From Salinibacterium hongtaonis (GTDB lineage: Bacteria > Actinomycetota > Actinomycetes > Actinomycetales > Microbacteriaceae), in assembly GCF_003065485.1 (NCBI RefSeq), contig NZ_CP026951.1, positions 1,364,001 to 1,428,000 of the forward strand: DNA of 64,000 nucleotides, read 5' to 3'. A program made the position numbers and the translations under genes. The notes below the pieces were generated by a model. The model was not told the origin of the DNA. It saw only the letters and a program-made list of their open reading frames with translations, and searched no databases. Below, piece by piece: positions 57,945 to 64,000 of the stretch (within the stretch, counting starts at the first letter, position 1; every line of letters begins with the position of its first letter).

Positions 57945-58561
57945 CGCGCAGCACCCTCGCGCACGGCGGACGGGCCGAGTTCGGAAAGCGCGAGACGCAG
58001 AAGCGCCGGAACACTCTCCCGCTGCGCTCCCGCAGCGCTTGAGATCGCCTCGTCAGCAGCATCCTGGGCTGCCTTCTCGTTCCATCCGAGACCAATAAGC
58101 GCCTGCACTACGCTGTCGCGAACAATTGGCTGCGGGGCCGCAGCAGACGGGGACGGCGCCACGGCCACGAGCTTGCCCGCGAGGGAAAGCACGATCAGCT
58201 TCGCCGTCTTGGGGCCGATCCCCGACACTTTGCGGAACGCAGAGTCATTCTCGGAGTTGACGGCCCGAGCAATCTCGTCGGGCGTCATGGCTGCGAGGAC
58301 CCCCATTGCCGATTTTGGCCCGACTCCGGTGACTCCCCGCAGAAGGTCAAACACCGAGAGTTCATCACGGTCGGCAAAGCCGTAGAGAGAGAGATCATCC
58401 TCGCGAACGATGAGCGCGGTGTGGACGGTGACCTCGGATCCGGTGCGCAGGCTTAGGGCATGCTGGGGCGTAATGGCGACTGCGAGACCGATGCCCCCGA
58501 CCTCGATAACCGCGACGGAACCCGCGAGAGAAAGCAGAGTGCCGCGCACAGAAGAGATCAT
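57941..58561 (-). CDS. ruvA: Holliday junction DNA helicase subunit RuvA
   Basis: Junction-binding tetramer that loads RuvB. 206 residues: OB domain ([12 protein letters not shown] ... LYGF), two helix-hairpin-helix motifs ([10 protein letters not shown] and [10 protein letters not shown]), a Ser/Ala/Pro linker and the C-terminal RuvB-contact domain ([15 protein letters not shown]). ATGA overlaps on both sides. Confidence 0.98.
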   Translation of the reverse strand: MISSVRGTLLSLAGSVAVIEVGGIGLAVAITPQHALSLRTGSEVTVHTALIVREDDLSLYGFADRDELSVFDLLRGVTGVGPKSAMGVLAAMTPDEIARAVNSENDSAFRKVSGIGPKTAKLIVLSLAGKLVAVAPSPSAAAPQPIVRDSVVQALIGLGWNEKAAQDAADEAISSAAGAQRESVPALLRLALSELGPSAVREGAAR

Positions 58562-59142
58562 GTATCCAGCCTAGGAGCAGCCTCGGACTTTCGGCCGGAG
58601 CGCTCGGCGGCGCGCCACGCCTGCTGGGCTGGTGTCGTGCTCGTCGCCCCGCCAATGCCGGAGGGGATTCCGCGCCAGGCATGGCACAGCGCGAGGGCAA
58701 GGGCATCCGCCGCATCAGCGGGCTCTGGCGGCGCGTCGAGCCGTAAGATGCGCGCGACCATCGCTGCTACCTGCTTCTTATCGGCGGATCCGTATCCGGT
58801 CACAGCCGCTTTAACCTCAGAGGGAGTGTGCAGCCCCACGGCCAGCCCGCGCCGGGCAGCGGCAAGAAGAACGACGCCGCTCACCTGCGCCGTGCCCATC
58901 ACGGTCCGCAGATTATGCTGCGCAAACACTCGCTCAAGCGCAACCGCGCTCGGGGAGAACTCGTTCATGATCGCATCGAGCTGTTCGCCGATGATGAGCA
59001 GTCTGCGCTCGAGGGCGAGATCGGGAGGAGTCCTGATTACCCCCACCTCGACGAGGGTCGCGGCGCGCCCCTGGGCCAGATCGATGATGCCCACGCCGCA
59101 GCGCGTCAGCCCAGGGTCTACGCCGAGCACCCTTACGGTCAC
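58558..59142 (-). CDS. ruvC: Crossover junction endodeoxyribonuclease RuvC
   Basis: Resolves Holliday junctions. 194 residues; catalytic acids in [10 protein letters not shown] (Asp9), LERVFAQHN (Glu) and the [13 protein letters not shown] helix. GTG start at 59142, 12 bases after the yebC stop; first gene of the ruvCAB set. Confidence 0.97.
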   Translation of the reverse strand: MTVRVLGVDPGLTRCGVGIIDLAQGRAATLVEVGVIRTPPDLALERRLLIIGEQLDAIMNEFSPSAVALERVFAQHNLRTVMGTAQVSGVVLLAAARRGLAVGLHTPSEVKAAVTGYGSADKKQVAAMVARILRLDAPPEPADAADALALALCHAWRGIPSGIGGATSTTPAQQAWRAAERSGRKSEAAPRLDT

Positions 59143-59154
59143 AGGAGATTCGAC

Positions 59155-59916
59155 CTACTCGTCTTCGTCGAGTTCGGCCTGAGTCTCGGCAGAGACGGAG
59201 AAATTGGCGTAGACATTCTGCACGTCTTCGCTGTCCTCTAGGGCATCGATGAGCTTGAAAACCTTGCGGGCTGTCTCTGCATCGATCTCGATCGTGAGGT
59301 TGGGTACGAACTCCGCCTCAGCAGAGTCGTAGTCGATTCCCGCCTCCTGCAGCGCCGTGCGAACAGCGACGAGATCAGACGCCTCGGAGATGATCTCGAA
59401 GCCCGCGCCGCGGTCGATGACCTCTTCTGCACCCGCGTCGAGGACGGCAAGAAGGACATCGTCTTCCGTGAGCGAGTCGGTCTTCATCACCGAGACGACA
59501 CCCTTGCGGTTGAAGTTGTAGGCGACGCTGCCCGGGTCAGCCATGTTGCCGCCGTTCCGGTTCATCGCCGTGCGAACCTCCGCAGCGGCGCGGTTCTTAT
59601 TGTCGGTGAGACACTCGATCAAGAGCGCCACGCCACCCTGCGCGTACCCCTCGTACATGATCGTGGAGTAGTCGATGACCTCACCAGTGAGGCCAGCACC
59701 GCGTTTGACGGCGCGGTCAATGTTGTCGTTCGGAACCGACGTCTTCTTGGCCTTCTGAATAGCGTCGACCAGTGTGGGGTTGCCGGAGAGGTCGGCTCCG
59801 CCAATCTTCGCCGCTACTTCGATGTTCTTGATGAGCTTGGCGAACGACTTTGCCCGACGCGCGTCAATGACGGCCTTCTTGTGCTTAGTGGTTGCCCATT
59901 TGGAGTGACCTGACAT
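59155..59916 (-). CDS. yebC: YebC/PmpR-family transcriptional or translational regulator
   Basis: 253-residue three-domain protein of the YebC family, beginning with the invariant [14 protein letters not shown]. Family members are described as DNA-binding regulators and more recently as factors easing ribosome stalls. ATG 59916 is chosen over ATG 59925: no ribosome site exists, but TAGAAT ends exactly seven bases before 59916, fitting a leaderless message. Usual partner of ruvCAB. Confidence 0.95.
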   Translation of the reverse strand: MSGHSKWATTKHKKAVIDARRAKSFAKLIKNIEVAAKIGGADLSGNPTLVDAIQKAKKTSVPNDNIDRAVKRGAGLTGEVIDYSTIMYEGYAQGGVALLIECLTDNKNRAAAEVRTAMNRNGGNMADPGSVAYNFNRKGVVSVMKTDSLTEDDVLLAVLDAGAEEVIDRGAGFEIISEASDLVAVRTALQEAGIDYDSAEAEFVPNLTIEIDAETARKVFKLIDALEDSEDVQNVYANFSVSAETQAELDEDE

Positions 59917-59923
59917 AGAGGCC

Positions 59924-59929
59924 ATTCTA
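59924..59929 (-). promoter_or_regulatory. Candidate -10 box for leaderless yebC-ruvCAB transcript
   Basis: TAGAAT, a near-consensus -10 hexamer, ends seven bases before the yebC ATG. It would place the start point at the A of the ATG. The -35 is weak. Confidence 0.45.
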
Positions 59930-59952
59930 GCGAGGCGAGCGAGCCTGTCTCC

Positions 59953-60576
59953 TCAGCGCGCCAGCATCCGTTGTCTTACGCGGTCAAGAAAATATCGATG
60001 AAGCCGGTAGTCGTCTGTCACCTCGGGATGAAACGAGGTCGCGATGATGTTCGCTTGCTCGACCGCGACGATCGTGCCATCGACGAGGGATGCCAGAACG
60101 GAGACCCCCGGCCCCGTCTCGACGACGATGGGGGCTCGAATAAAGACGGCGCGCATGGGGTGCTCCCCCAGAACCGGGATCGCCAACGCGGTTTCGAATG
60201 ACTCCGTCTGCGAGCCAAACGCATTGCGTCGCACCGAAACATCCAACCCGCCAAATGATTGCTGGGTTGCTGCGCCGTCGAGGATGCGGTCCGCCACCAT
60301 GATGAGCCCGGCACACGTGCCGTAGACGGGGAGGCCGCCGGAGATTGCGGCTTTGATCGGGTCGGCGACTCCGAATGCGCGCGAAAGCTTGTCGATCACC
60401 GTGGATTCGCCGCCGGGGATGACGAGCCCGTCGATCCCGGCGAGGTCGGTCTCGCGCCGCACAGCGACGGTGTCCGCGCCGAGCGACTCCAGCACCTGAC
60501 GGTGCTCGCGGAAGTCGCCTTGGAGGGCGAGGACACCGACGCGAGGCGCCGCCGGTACGGTCGGGTTACCAGCCAC
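59953..60576 (-). CDS. pdxT: Pyridoxal 5'-phosphate synthase glutaminase subunit PdxT
   Basis: Glutaminase that passes ammonia to PdxS for PLP synthesis. 207 residues from GTG 60576, which overlaps the pdxS stop by 11 bases. Class-I amidotransferase triad: Cys88 (GTCAGLIM), His183 and Glu185 (SFHPEVTDD); GGEST for substrate binding. The frame is open to 60753 inside pdxS, not used. Confidence 0.96.
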   Translation of the reverse strand: MAGNPTVPAAPRVGVLALQGDFREHRQVLESLGADTVAVRRETDLAGIDGLVIPGGESTVIDKLSRAFGVADPIKAAISGGLPVYGTCAGLIMVADRILDGAATQQSFGGLDVSVRRNAFGSQTESFETALAIPVLGEHPMRAVFIRAPIVVETGPGVSVLASLVDGTIVAVEQANIIATSFHPEVTDDYRLHRYFLDRVRQRMLAR

Positions 60577-61453
60577 GTTCTGCGAGGCGGTGCGGAGCGG
60601 CGAGGTCTGAGACGTTGATGCCGACCATGGCCTCCCCCAAGCCGCGCGACGTTTCGGCAATGACCGCTGGGTCATCGAAGAATGTCGTGGCCTTGACGAT
60701 GGCAGCGGCGCGTTTCGCCGGCTCTCCCGACTTGAAGATGCCGGATCCGACAAAGACGCCGTCAGCGCCGAGCTGCATCATGAGCGCCGCATCGGCAGGT
60801 GTTGCAACTCCGCCGGCGGTGAAGAGCACAACGGGGAGCTTGCCCGTAGTGGCGATTTCGAGGACGAGCTCGTAGGGAGCCTGGAGTTCCTTCGCCGCTA
60901 CATAGAGTTCGTCGGCGCTGAGCGATGTCAGACGGGCGACCTCGCGCTTGATGGTGCGGATGTGCTTGGTCGCTTCAGAAACGTCGCCGGTGCCAGCCTC
61001 GCCCTTGGATCGAATCATCGCGGCACCCTCATTGATGCGTCGAAGCGCCTCCCCCAGGTTCGTTGCGCCACATACGAAGGGAACCGTGAAGTTCCACTTG
61101 TCGATGTGGTTGACGTAATCCGCCGGGCTCAGAACCTCTGATTCGTCGATGTAGTCGACTCCGAGTGACTGGAGAACCTGGGCTTCGACGAAGTGGCCGA
61201 TGCGAGCCTTGGCCATGACCGGGATCGAAACGGCGTCGATAATGCCGTCGATGAGGTCGGGGTCGCTCATGCGAGCCACGCCGCCCTGCGATCGAATGTC
61301 TGCGGGAACGCGCTCAAGAGCCATAACGGCGACCGCGCCGGAGTCTTCGGCGATCTTCGCCTGATCGGCGTTGACGACGTCCATAATGACGCCGCCCTTG
61401 AGCATCTCAGCGAGTCCTCGTTTGACACGAGCCGTTCCGTGCGTGGTTGACAT
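60566..61453 (-). CDS. pdxS: Pyridoxal 5'-phosphate synthase lyase subunit PdxS
   Basis: Builds PLP from ribose 5-phosphate, glyceraldehyde 3-phosphate and ammonia. 295-residue TIM barrel: [18 protein letters not shown] at the N-terminus, [11 protein letters not shown] with the Schiff-base Lys82, and [26 protein letters not shown]. Of several nearby ATGs, 61453 is best placed, five bases after AAGGAG. Divergent from pdxR. Confidence 0.97.
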   Translation of the reverse strand: MSTTHGTARVKRGLAEMLKGGVIMDVVNADQAKIAEDSGAVAVMALERVPADIRSQGGVARMSDPDLIDGIIDAVSIPVMAKARIGHFVEAQVLQSLGVDYIDESEVLSPADYVNHIDKWNFTVPFVCGATNLGEALRRINEGAAMIRSKGEAGTGDVSEATKHIRTIKREVARLTSLSADELYVAAKELQAPYELVLEIATTGKLPVVLFTAGGVATPADAALMMQLGADGVFVGSGIFKSGEPAKRAAAIVKATTFFDDPAVIAETSRGLGEAMVGINVSDLAAPHRLAERGW

Positions 61454-61467
61454 CATCACTCCTTCGT

Positions 61468-61508
61468 TTGACATAGGCCAAACCGTAGCATGGCATGACC
61501 CATAGACT
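61468..61508 (+). promoter_or_regulatory. pdxR/pdxS divergent control region
   Basis: The 61 bases between the divergent starts hold TTGACA (61468-61473) with TGGCAT 17 bases on (61491-61496), a CATGGCATG near-palindrome, and TAGACT (61503-61508) six bases before the pdxR GTG. Either hexamer could be the pdxR -10; the second implies a leaderless message. PdxR would bind here. Confidence 0.4.
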
Positions 61509-61514
61509 GACAGT

Positions 61515-62864
61515 GTGACGATCGGAGACACGCGCGTGAGACTCGGCCTCATCGCGGGTGAGACCGCGGCGGAGATCGTCGAGAGTGTCCGCGCGCTCAT
61601 TGATCACGGAATCCTCGCCCCGGGCGACGCGCTGCCTCCCATTCGCTCGCTTGCGGAGGAACTCGGCATCAACCGCAACACGGTTGTCGCTGCGTATCGA
61701 CTGCTCAGCCGCACCGGCACCGTCGAGACACGCGGACGAGGAGGCACCCGAGTTGCGACGCGCTCCTCAGTGCCACTCGAAGGCTATGCTCCGGACTCGG
61801 TTCTCCGAGATGTCGCGAACGGCAACCCCGATCCCGCCCTCATTCCCGACCTCTCCCCCGCCCTCGCGACGCTCGCTGGCCGACCCGTGCTGTATGGCGA
61901 GCCGACCATCGACCCATCGTTAGAGGAGTGGGCGCTTGCGTGGATGTCGCGGGACCTAGGCCCGCGGCCCGACCTGCGCCTCACGGTTACGGGCGGTGCC
62001 GTCGACGCCCTCGAGCGACTATTCGCGGACGCCCTCTCGCGGGGCGACCTGGTAGGGCTCGAGGACCCCTGCTTTCTCTCCGCTCTGCGGACAGTTCGTG
62101 TGGGAGGCTACCGGCCGCATCCGATCCCGGTAGACGGTGATGGGATGACGGTCGACGGACTCCGGGCTGCGTTAGAAGCGGGGGTGCGCGCCATTGTGTG
62201 CACGCCGCGCGCTCATAACCCCACAGGCGCGAGCCTCACCGAGGAGCGTGCCGCAGCGCTGCGAGAGGTTCTTGTCACGCATCCACACGTGCTGGTAATC
62301 GAAGACGATCACTTCTCGATGCTCTCGCGCCGCCCCTATGTTTCGATCATCGGGCCGGAGCATCGCCGCTGGGCCCTCATCCGCTCCGTCTCCAAGTTTC
62401 TCGGCCCCGACCTCTGCCTCGCGCTTACGGCAAGCGACGCGGAGACCGCCGACCGGCTGGGGCAGCGCCTGAGCCCCGGCTCCACCTGGGTGAGCCACCT
62501 ATTGCAACGCCTGGTCGTAGCCCTCGTGGGCGATGCCGCGGTCATGGCAGGGGTCGAGCGTGCGGCCGAGCACTACCGTGCACGAAACGCCGCGTTTGCT
62601 GAGTACGCCCTCGCTGCAGGACTGCCGTGCCGTCCCGGCGACGGGCTGAGCGTGTGGCTGCCGCTGCCGGCGCCGGCGCGTGCCGTCACAGAGCAGCTCA
62701 TGCGGCGCGGGTGGCTGGCCCGTCCCGGCGACGAGTTTCTTCTTGCCGACGATGCGACCACCCGGCACCTTCGCCTCACCGTCCATGATCTCGACGATGC
62801 CGACGCACGCCAGCTGGCTTCCGACATCGCCGCCGCTGTCCACGCCGTTCTCCGCACCGCCTGA
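61515..62864 (+). CDS. pdxR: MocR-family transcriptional regulator, probable PdxR
   Basis: 449 residues. GntR-type winged helix (about 15-80: [24 protein letters not shown]) joined to a PLP-binding aminotransferase-fold domain with the lysine motif [12 protein letters not shown] and [13 protein letters not shown]. Such proteins sense PLP and control pdxST; the divergent position beside pdxS supports that role. GTG start without a ribosome site. pdxY follows after 26 bases, probably in the same message. Confidence 0.9.
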   Translation: MTIGDTRVRLGLIAGETAAEIVESVRALIDHGILAPGDALPPIRSLAEELGINRNTVVAAYRLLSRTGTVETRGRGGTRVATRSSVPLEGYAPDSVLRDVANGNPDPALIPDLSPALATLAGRPVLYGEPTIDPSLEEWALAWMSRDLGPRPDLRLTVTGGAVDALERLFADALSRGDLVGLEDPCFLSALRTVRVGGYRPHPIPVDGDGMTVDGLRAALEAGVRAIVCTPRAHNPTGASLTEERAAALREVLVTHPHVLVIEDDHFSMLSRRPYVSIIGPEHRRWALIRSVSKFLGPDLCLALTASDAETADRLGQRLSPGSTWVSHLLQRLVVALVGDAAVMAGVERAAEHYRARNAAFAEYALAAGLPCRPGDGLSVWLPLPAPARAVTEQLMRRGWLARPGDEFLLADDATTRHLRLTVHDLDDADARQLASDIAAAVHAVLRTA

Positions 62865-62890
62865 CCCGTCCGTTATTCACAGGAGCCCTA

Positions 62891-63742
62891 GTGAAGATTC
62901 TCTCCATCCAGTCCGCAGTCGCTTATGGCCACGTCGGCAACTCCGCCGCCGTCTTTCCGCTGCAGCGAATCGGCGTCGAGGTCTATCCCGTCTACACCGT
63001 CACGTTCTCAAACCACACGGGTTACGGCTCCTGGCGAGGACCGCTCATCAGCCCAGACGATGTCCGCGACGTGATCTTGGGAATCGAAGAGCGCGGGGCG
63101 TTCAAGGACATCGACGTCGTGTTGTCTGGCTACCAGGGCGGCGAAGGTATCGGTGACGTCATCCTTGACACAGTGGCGCGAGTCAAGTCCGCCAACCCCT
63201 CCGCCGTCTACGCCTGCGACCCGGTCATGGGCAACGCGAAGTCCGGATGCTTCGTCGCCCCCGCCATCCCGATTCTGCTGCGGGAGCGCGTCGTACCGGC
63301 CGCCGACATCATCACCCCCAATCAGTTCGAGCTCGGCTTTCTTACCGGCACCGACCCGGCCGATTTGGAGTCCACGCTGGACTCTGTGGATGCGGCCCGC
63401 GCACTGGGCCCGAGCACCGTACTGGTCACCAGTGTCGAGCGCCCCGAACGTCCCGAAGGGACGATCGAGATGCTGGCCGTCGATGACAAGGGCGCCTGGA
63501 TCGTGCAGACACCACACATTCCAATGAAGGCGAATGGATCGGGCGACGTCACTGCAGCGCTCTTCACGGCGCACTACCGGCAAACCGGCGACGCCGCAAC
63601 GGCGCTCGCCCGGACGACCTCCAGCGTCTACGACCTACTGCAGAACACCTACGAGGCTGGATCCCGCGAGCTGCTTCTGGTTGAGTCTCAGGAGACCTAC
63701 GCGCACCCCCGACTGCAATTTGCGGTCACGCAGGTGCGCTAG
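62891..63742 (+). CDS. pdxY: Pyridoxal kinase PdxY
   Basis: Salvage of pyridoxal to PLP. 283-residue ribokinase-fold enzyme: SIQSAVAYGHVGNSAA at the N-terminus, GYQGG, CDPVMGN, TPNQFELGFL and the anion-hole/catalytic KANGSGDVTAALF. GTG start with AGGAG five bases upstream. Together with pdxST it provides both de novo and salvage B6 routes. Confidence 0.95.
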   Translation: MKILSIQSAVAYGHVGNSAAVFPLQRIGVEVYPVYTVTFSNHTGYGSWRGPLISPDDVRDVILGIEERGAFKDIDVVLSGYQGGEGIGDVILDTVARVKSANPSAVYACDPVMGNAKSGCFVAPAIPILLRERVVPAADIITPNQFELGFLTGTDPADLESTLDSVDAARALGPSTVLVTSVERPERPEGTIEMLAVDDKGAWIVQTPHIPMKANGSGDVTAALFTAHYRQTGDAATALARTTSSVYDLLQNTYEAGSRELLLVESQETYAHPRLQFAVTQVR

Positions 63743-63768
63743 CTTCTCCGCAGGCTAACGCGGGCTGG

Positions 63769-64000
63769 TCACGACCGTGGCCACGCGTTGGCAACCTCTG
63801 CCCGGACATCGCCCAGAAGCCGAGGGACTGCCTTTGTTCCCGCGATTATGGGGAAGAAGTTTGAGTCGAGGGCCCACCTCGGCACAATGTGCTGGTGCAG
63901 GTGCGCAGCGATGCCCGCCCCCGCGATGCGACCCTGGTTCATGCCTATGTTGAAGCCATCGCACGACGACGTCCCCCGGAGAACCCTCATCGCTATCTGA
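63769..64000 (-). CDS. HIT-family protein, partial (5' end outside window)
   Basis: Last ~77 codons of a histidine-triad nucleotide-binding protein: GFNIGMNQGRIAGAGIAAHLHQHIVPRW carries the HxHxH catalytic triad, followed by the FFPIIAGTKAVPRLL tail. The frame is open to the window edge, so the first half is missing. An internal ATG at 63990 is not the true start. Such HIT proteins lie near pdxS in related genomes. Converges on pdxY with 26 bases between. Confidence 0.88.
   Translation of the reverse strand, partial: QIAMRVLRGTSSCDGFNIGMNQGRIAGAGIAAHLHQHIVPRWALDSNFFPIIAGTKAVPRLLGDVRAEVANAWPRS

Noticed and set aside
1-64000. CRISPR arrays, insertion sequences, integrases, prophage genes
   Set aside because: No direct-repeat arrays, terminal inverted repeats with transposase, or phage genes were found.

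Overview
This window reads as chromosomal housekeeping DNA from a high-GC Gram-positive bacterium (Actinomycetota), most likely family Microbacteriaceae. The evidence is high GC by eye, frequent GTG/TTG starts, the HGxxPAAW and Trp-region membrane proteins inside a trp operon, an actinobacterial IHF-type domain fused to guanylate kinase, a PyrR-led pyr operon with a small PH-like membrane protein before carA, and a PriA without helicase motifs. Genus cannot be fixed from the sequence alone. I see no insertion sequence, prophage, CRISPR array, rRNA or tRNA. Coding density is very high: no gene-free stretch exceeds about 180 bases, and most neighbours overlap or lie a few bases apart.

Layout. 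(1) 1-11326, minus: hisE-hisG-hisF-hisI-trpE-two small membrane proteins-trpC-trpB-trpA-lgt-gltB (gltB runs off the left edge), one run for histidine, tryptophan, lipoprotein lipidation and glutamate synthesis. (2) 11386-12706, minus: an FKBP isomerase and a LysR regulator. (3) 12768-16234, plus: proline catabolism (putA), split by a one-base frameshift at a C tract. (4) 16260-25022, minus: rpe, rsmB, fmt, priA, metK, coaBC, rpoZ and gmk (with a fused mIHF-like domain). (5) 25032-33693, minus: the complete UMP-pathway operon pyrR-pyrB-pyrC-(PH-like membrane protein)-carA-carB-pyrF, with a probable PyrR-binding RNA element just before the pyrR start. (6) 33783-36554, minus: a sulfonate/nitrate/taurine-type ABC importer. 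(7) 36613-45809, minus: alaS-ruvX-mltG-aroE-aroC-aroK-aroB and efp-nusB. (8) 45857-48398, minus: a small membrane protein, rpsD with a clear terminator, and rarA. (9) 48499-51369, plus: a membrane-anchored cyclophilin, a DUF349 protein and an AbiEi-antitoxin-like protein. (10) 51256-59916, minus: rsh (relA/spoT), secD-secF, yajC, ruvC-ruvA-ruvB and yebC. (11) 59953-63742: pyridoxal phosphate synthase pdxS-pdxT (minus) facing a MocR/PdxR regulator and pyridoxal kinase pdxY (plus). (12) 63769-64000, minus: the 3' end of a HIT-family gene.

How it fits together: the region holds nucleotide and amino-acid biosynthesis, shikimate-to-tryptophan flow (aro genes feed trp genes), protein export, recombination and stringent response. 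Regulation visible in the sequence: a likely PyrR translational switch on the pyr operon, a LysR dyad before putA, divergent PdxR control of B6 synthesis, and several genes that look leaderless, with a TANNNT -10 hexamer 6-7 bases before the start codon and no Shine-Dalgarno. I found no wholly new system. The most notable points are the IHF-guanylate kinase fusion, the putA frameshift, the PyrR element, -10 boxes that include the stop codon of the upstream gene, and a 114-base antisense overlap at the 3' end of rsh.
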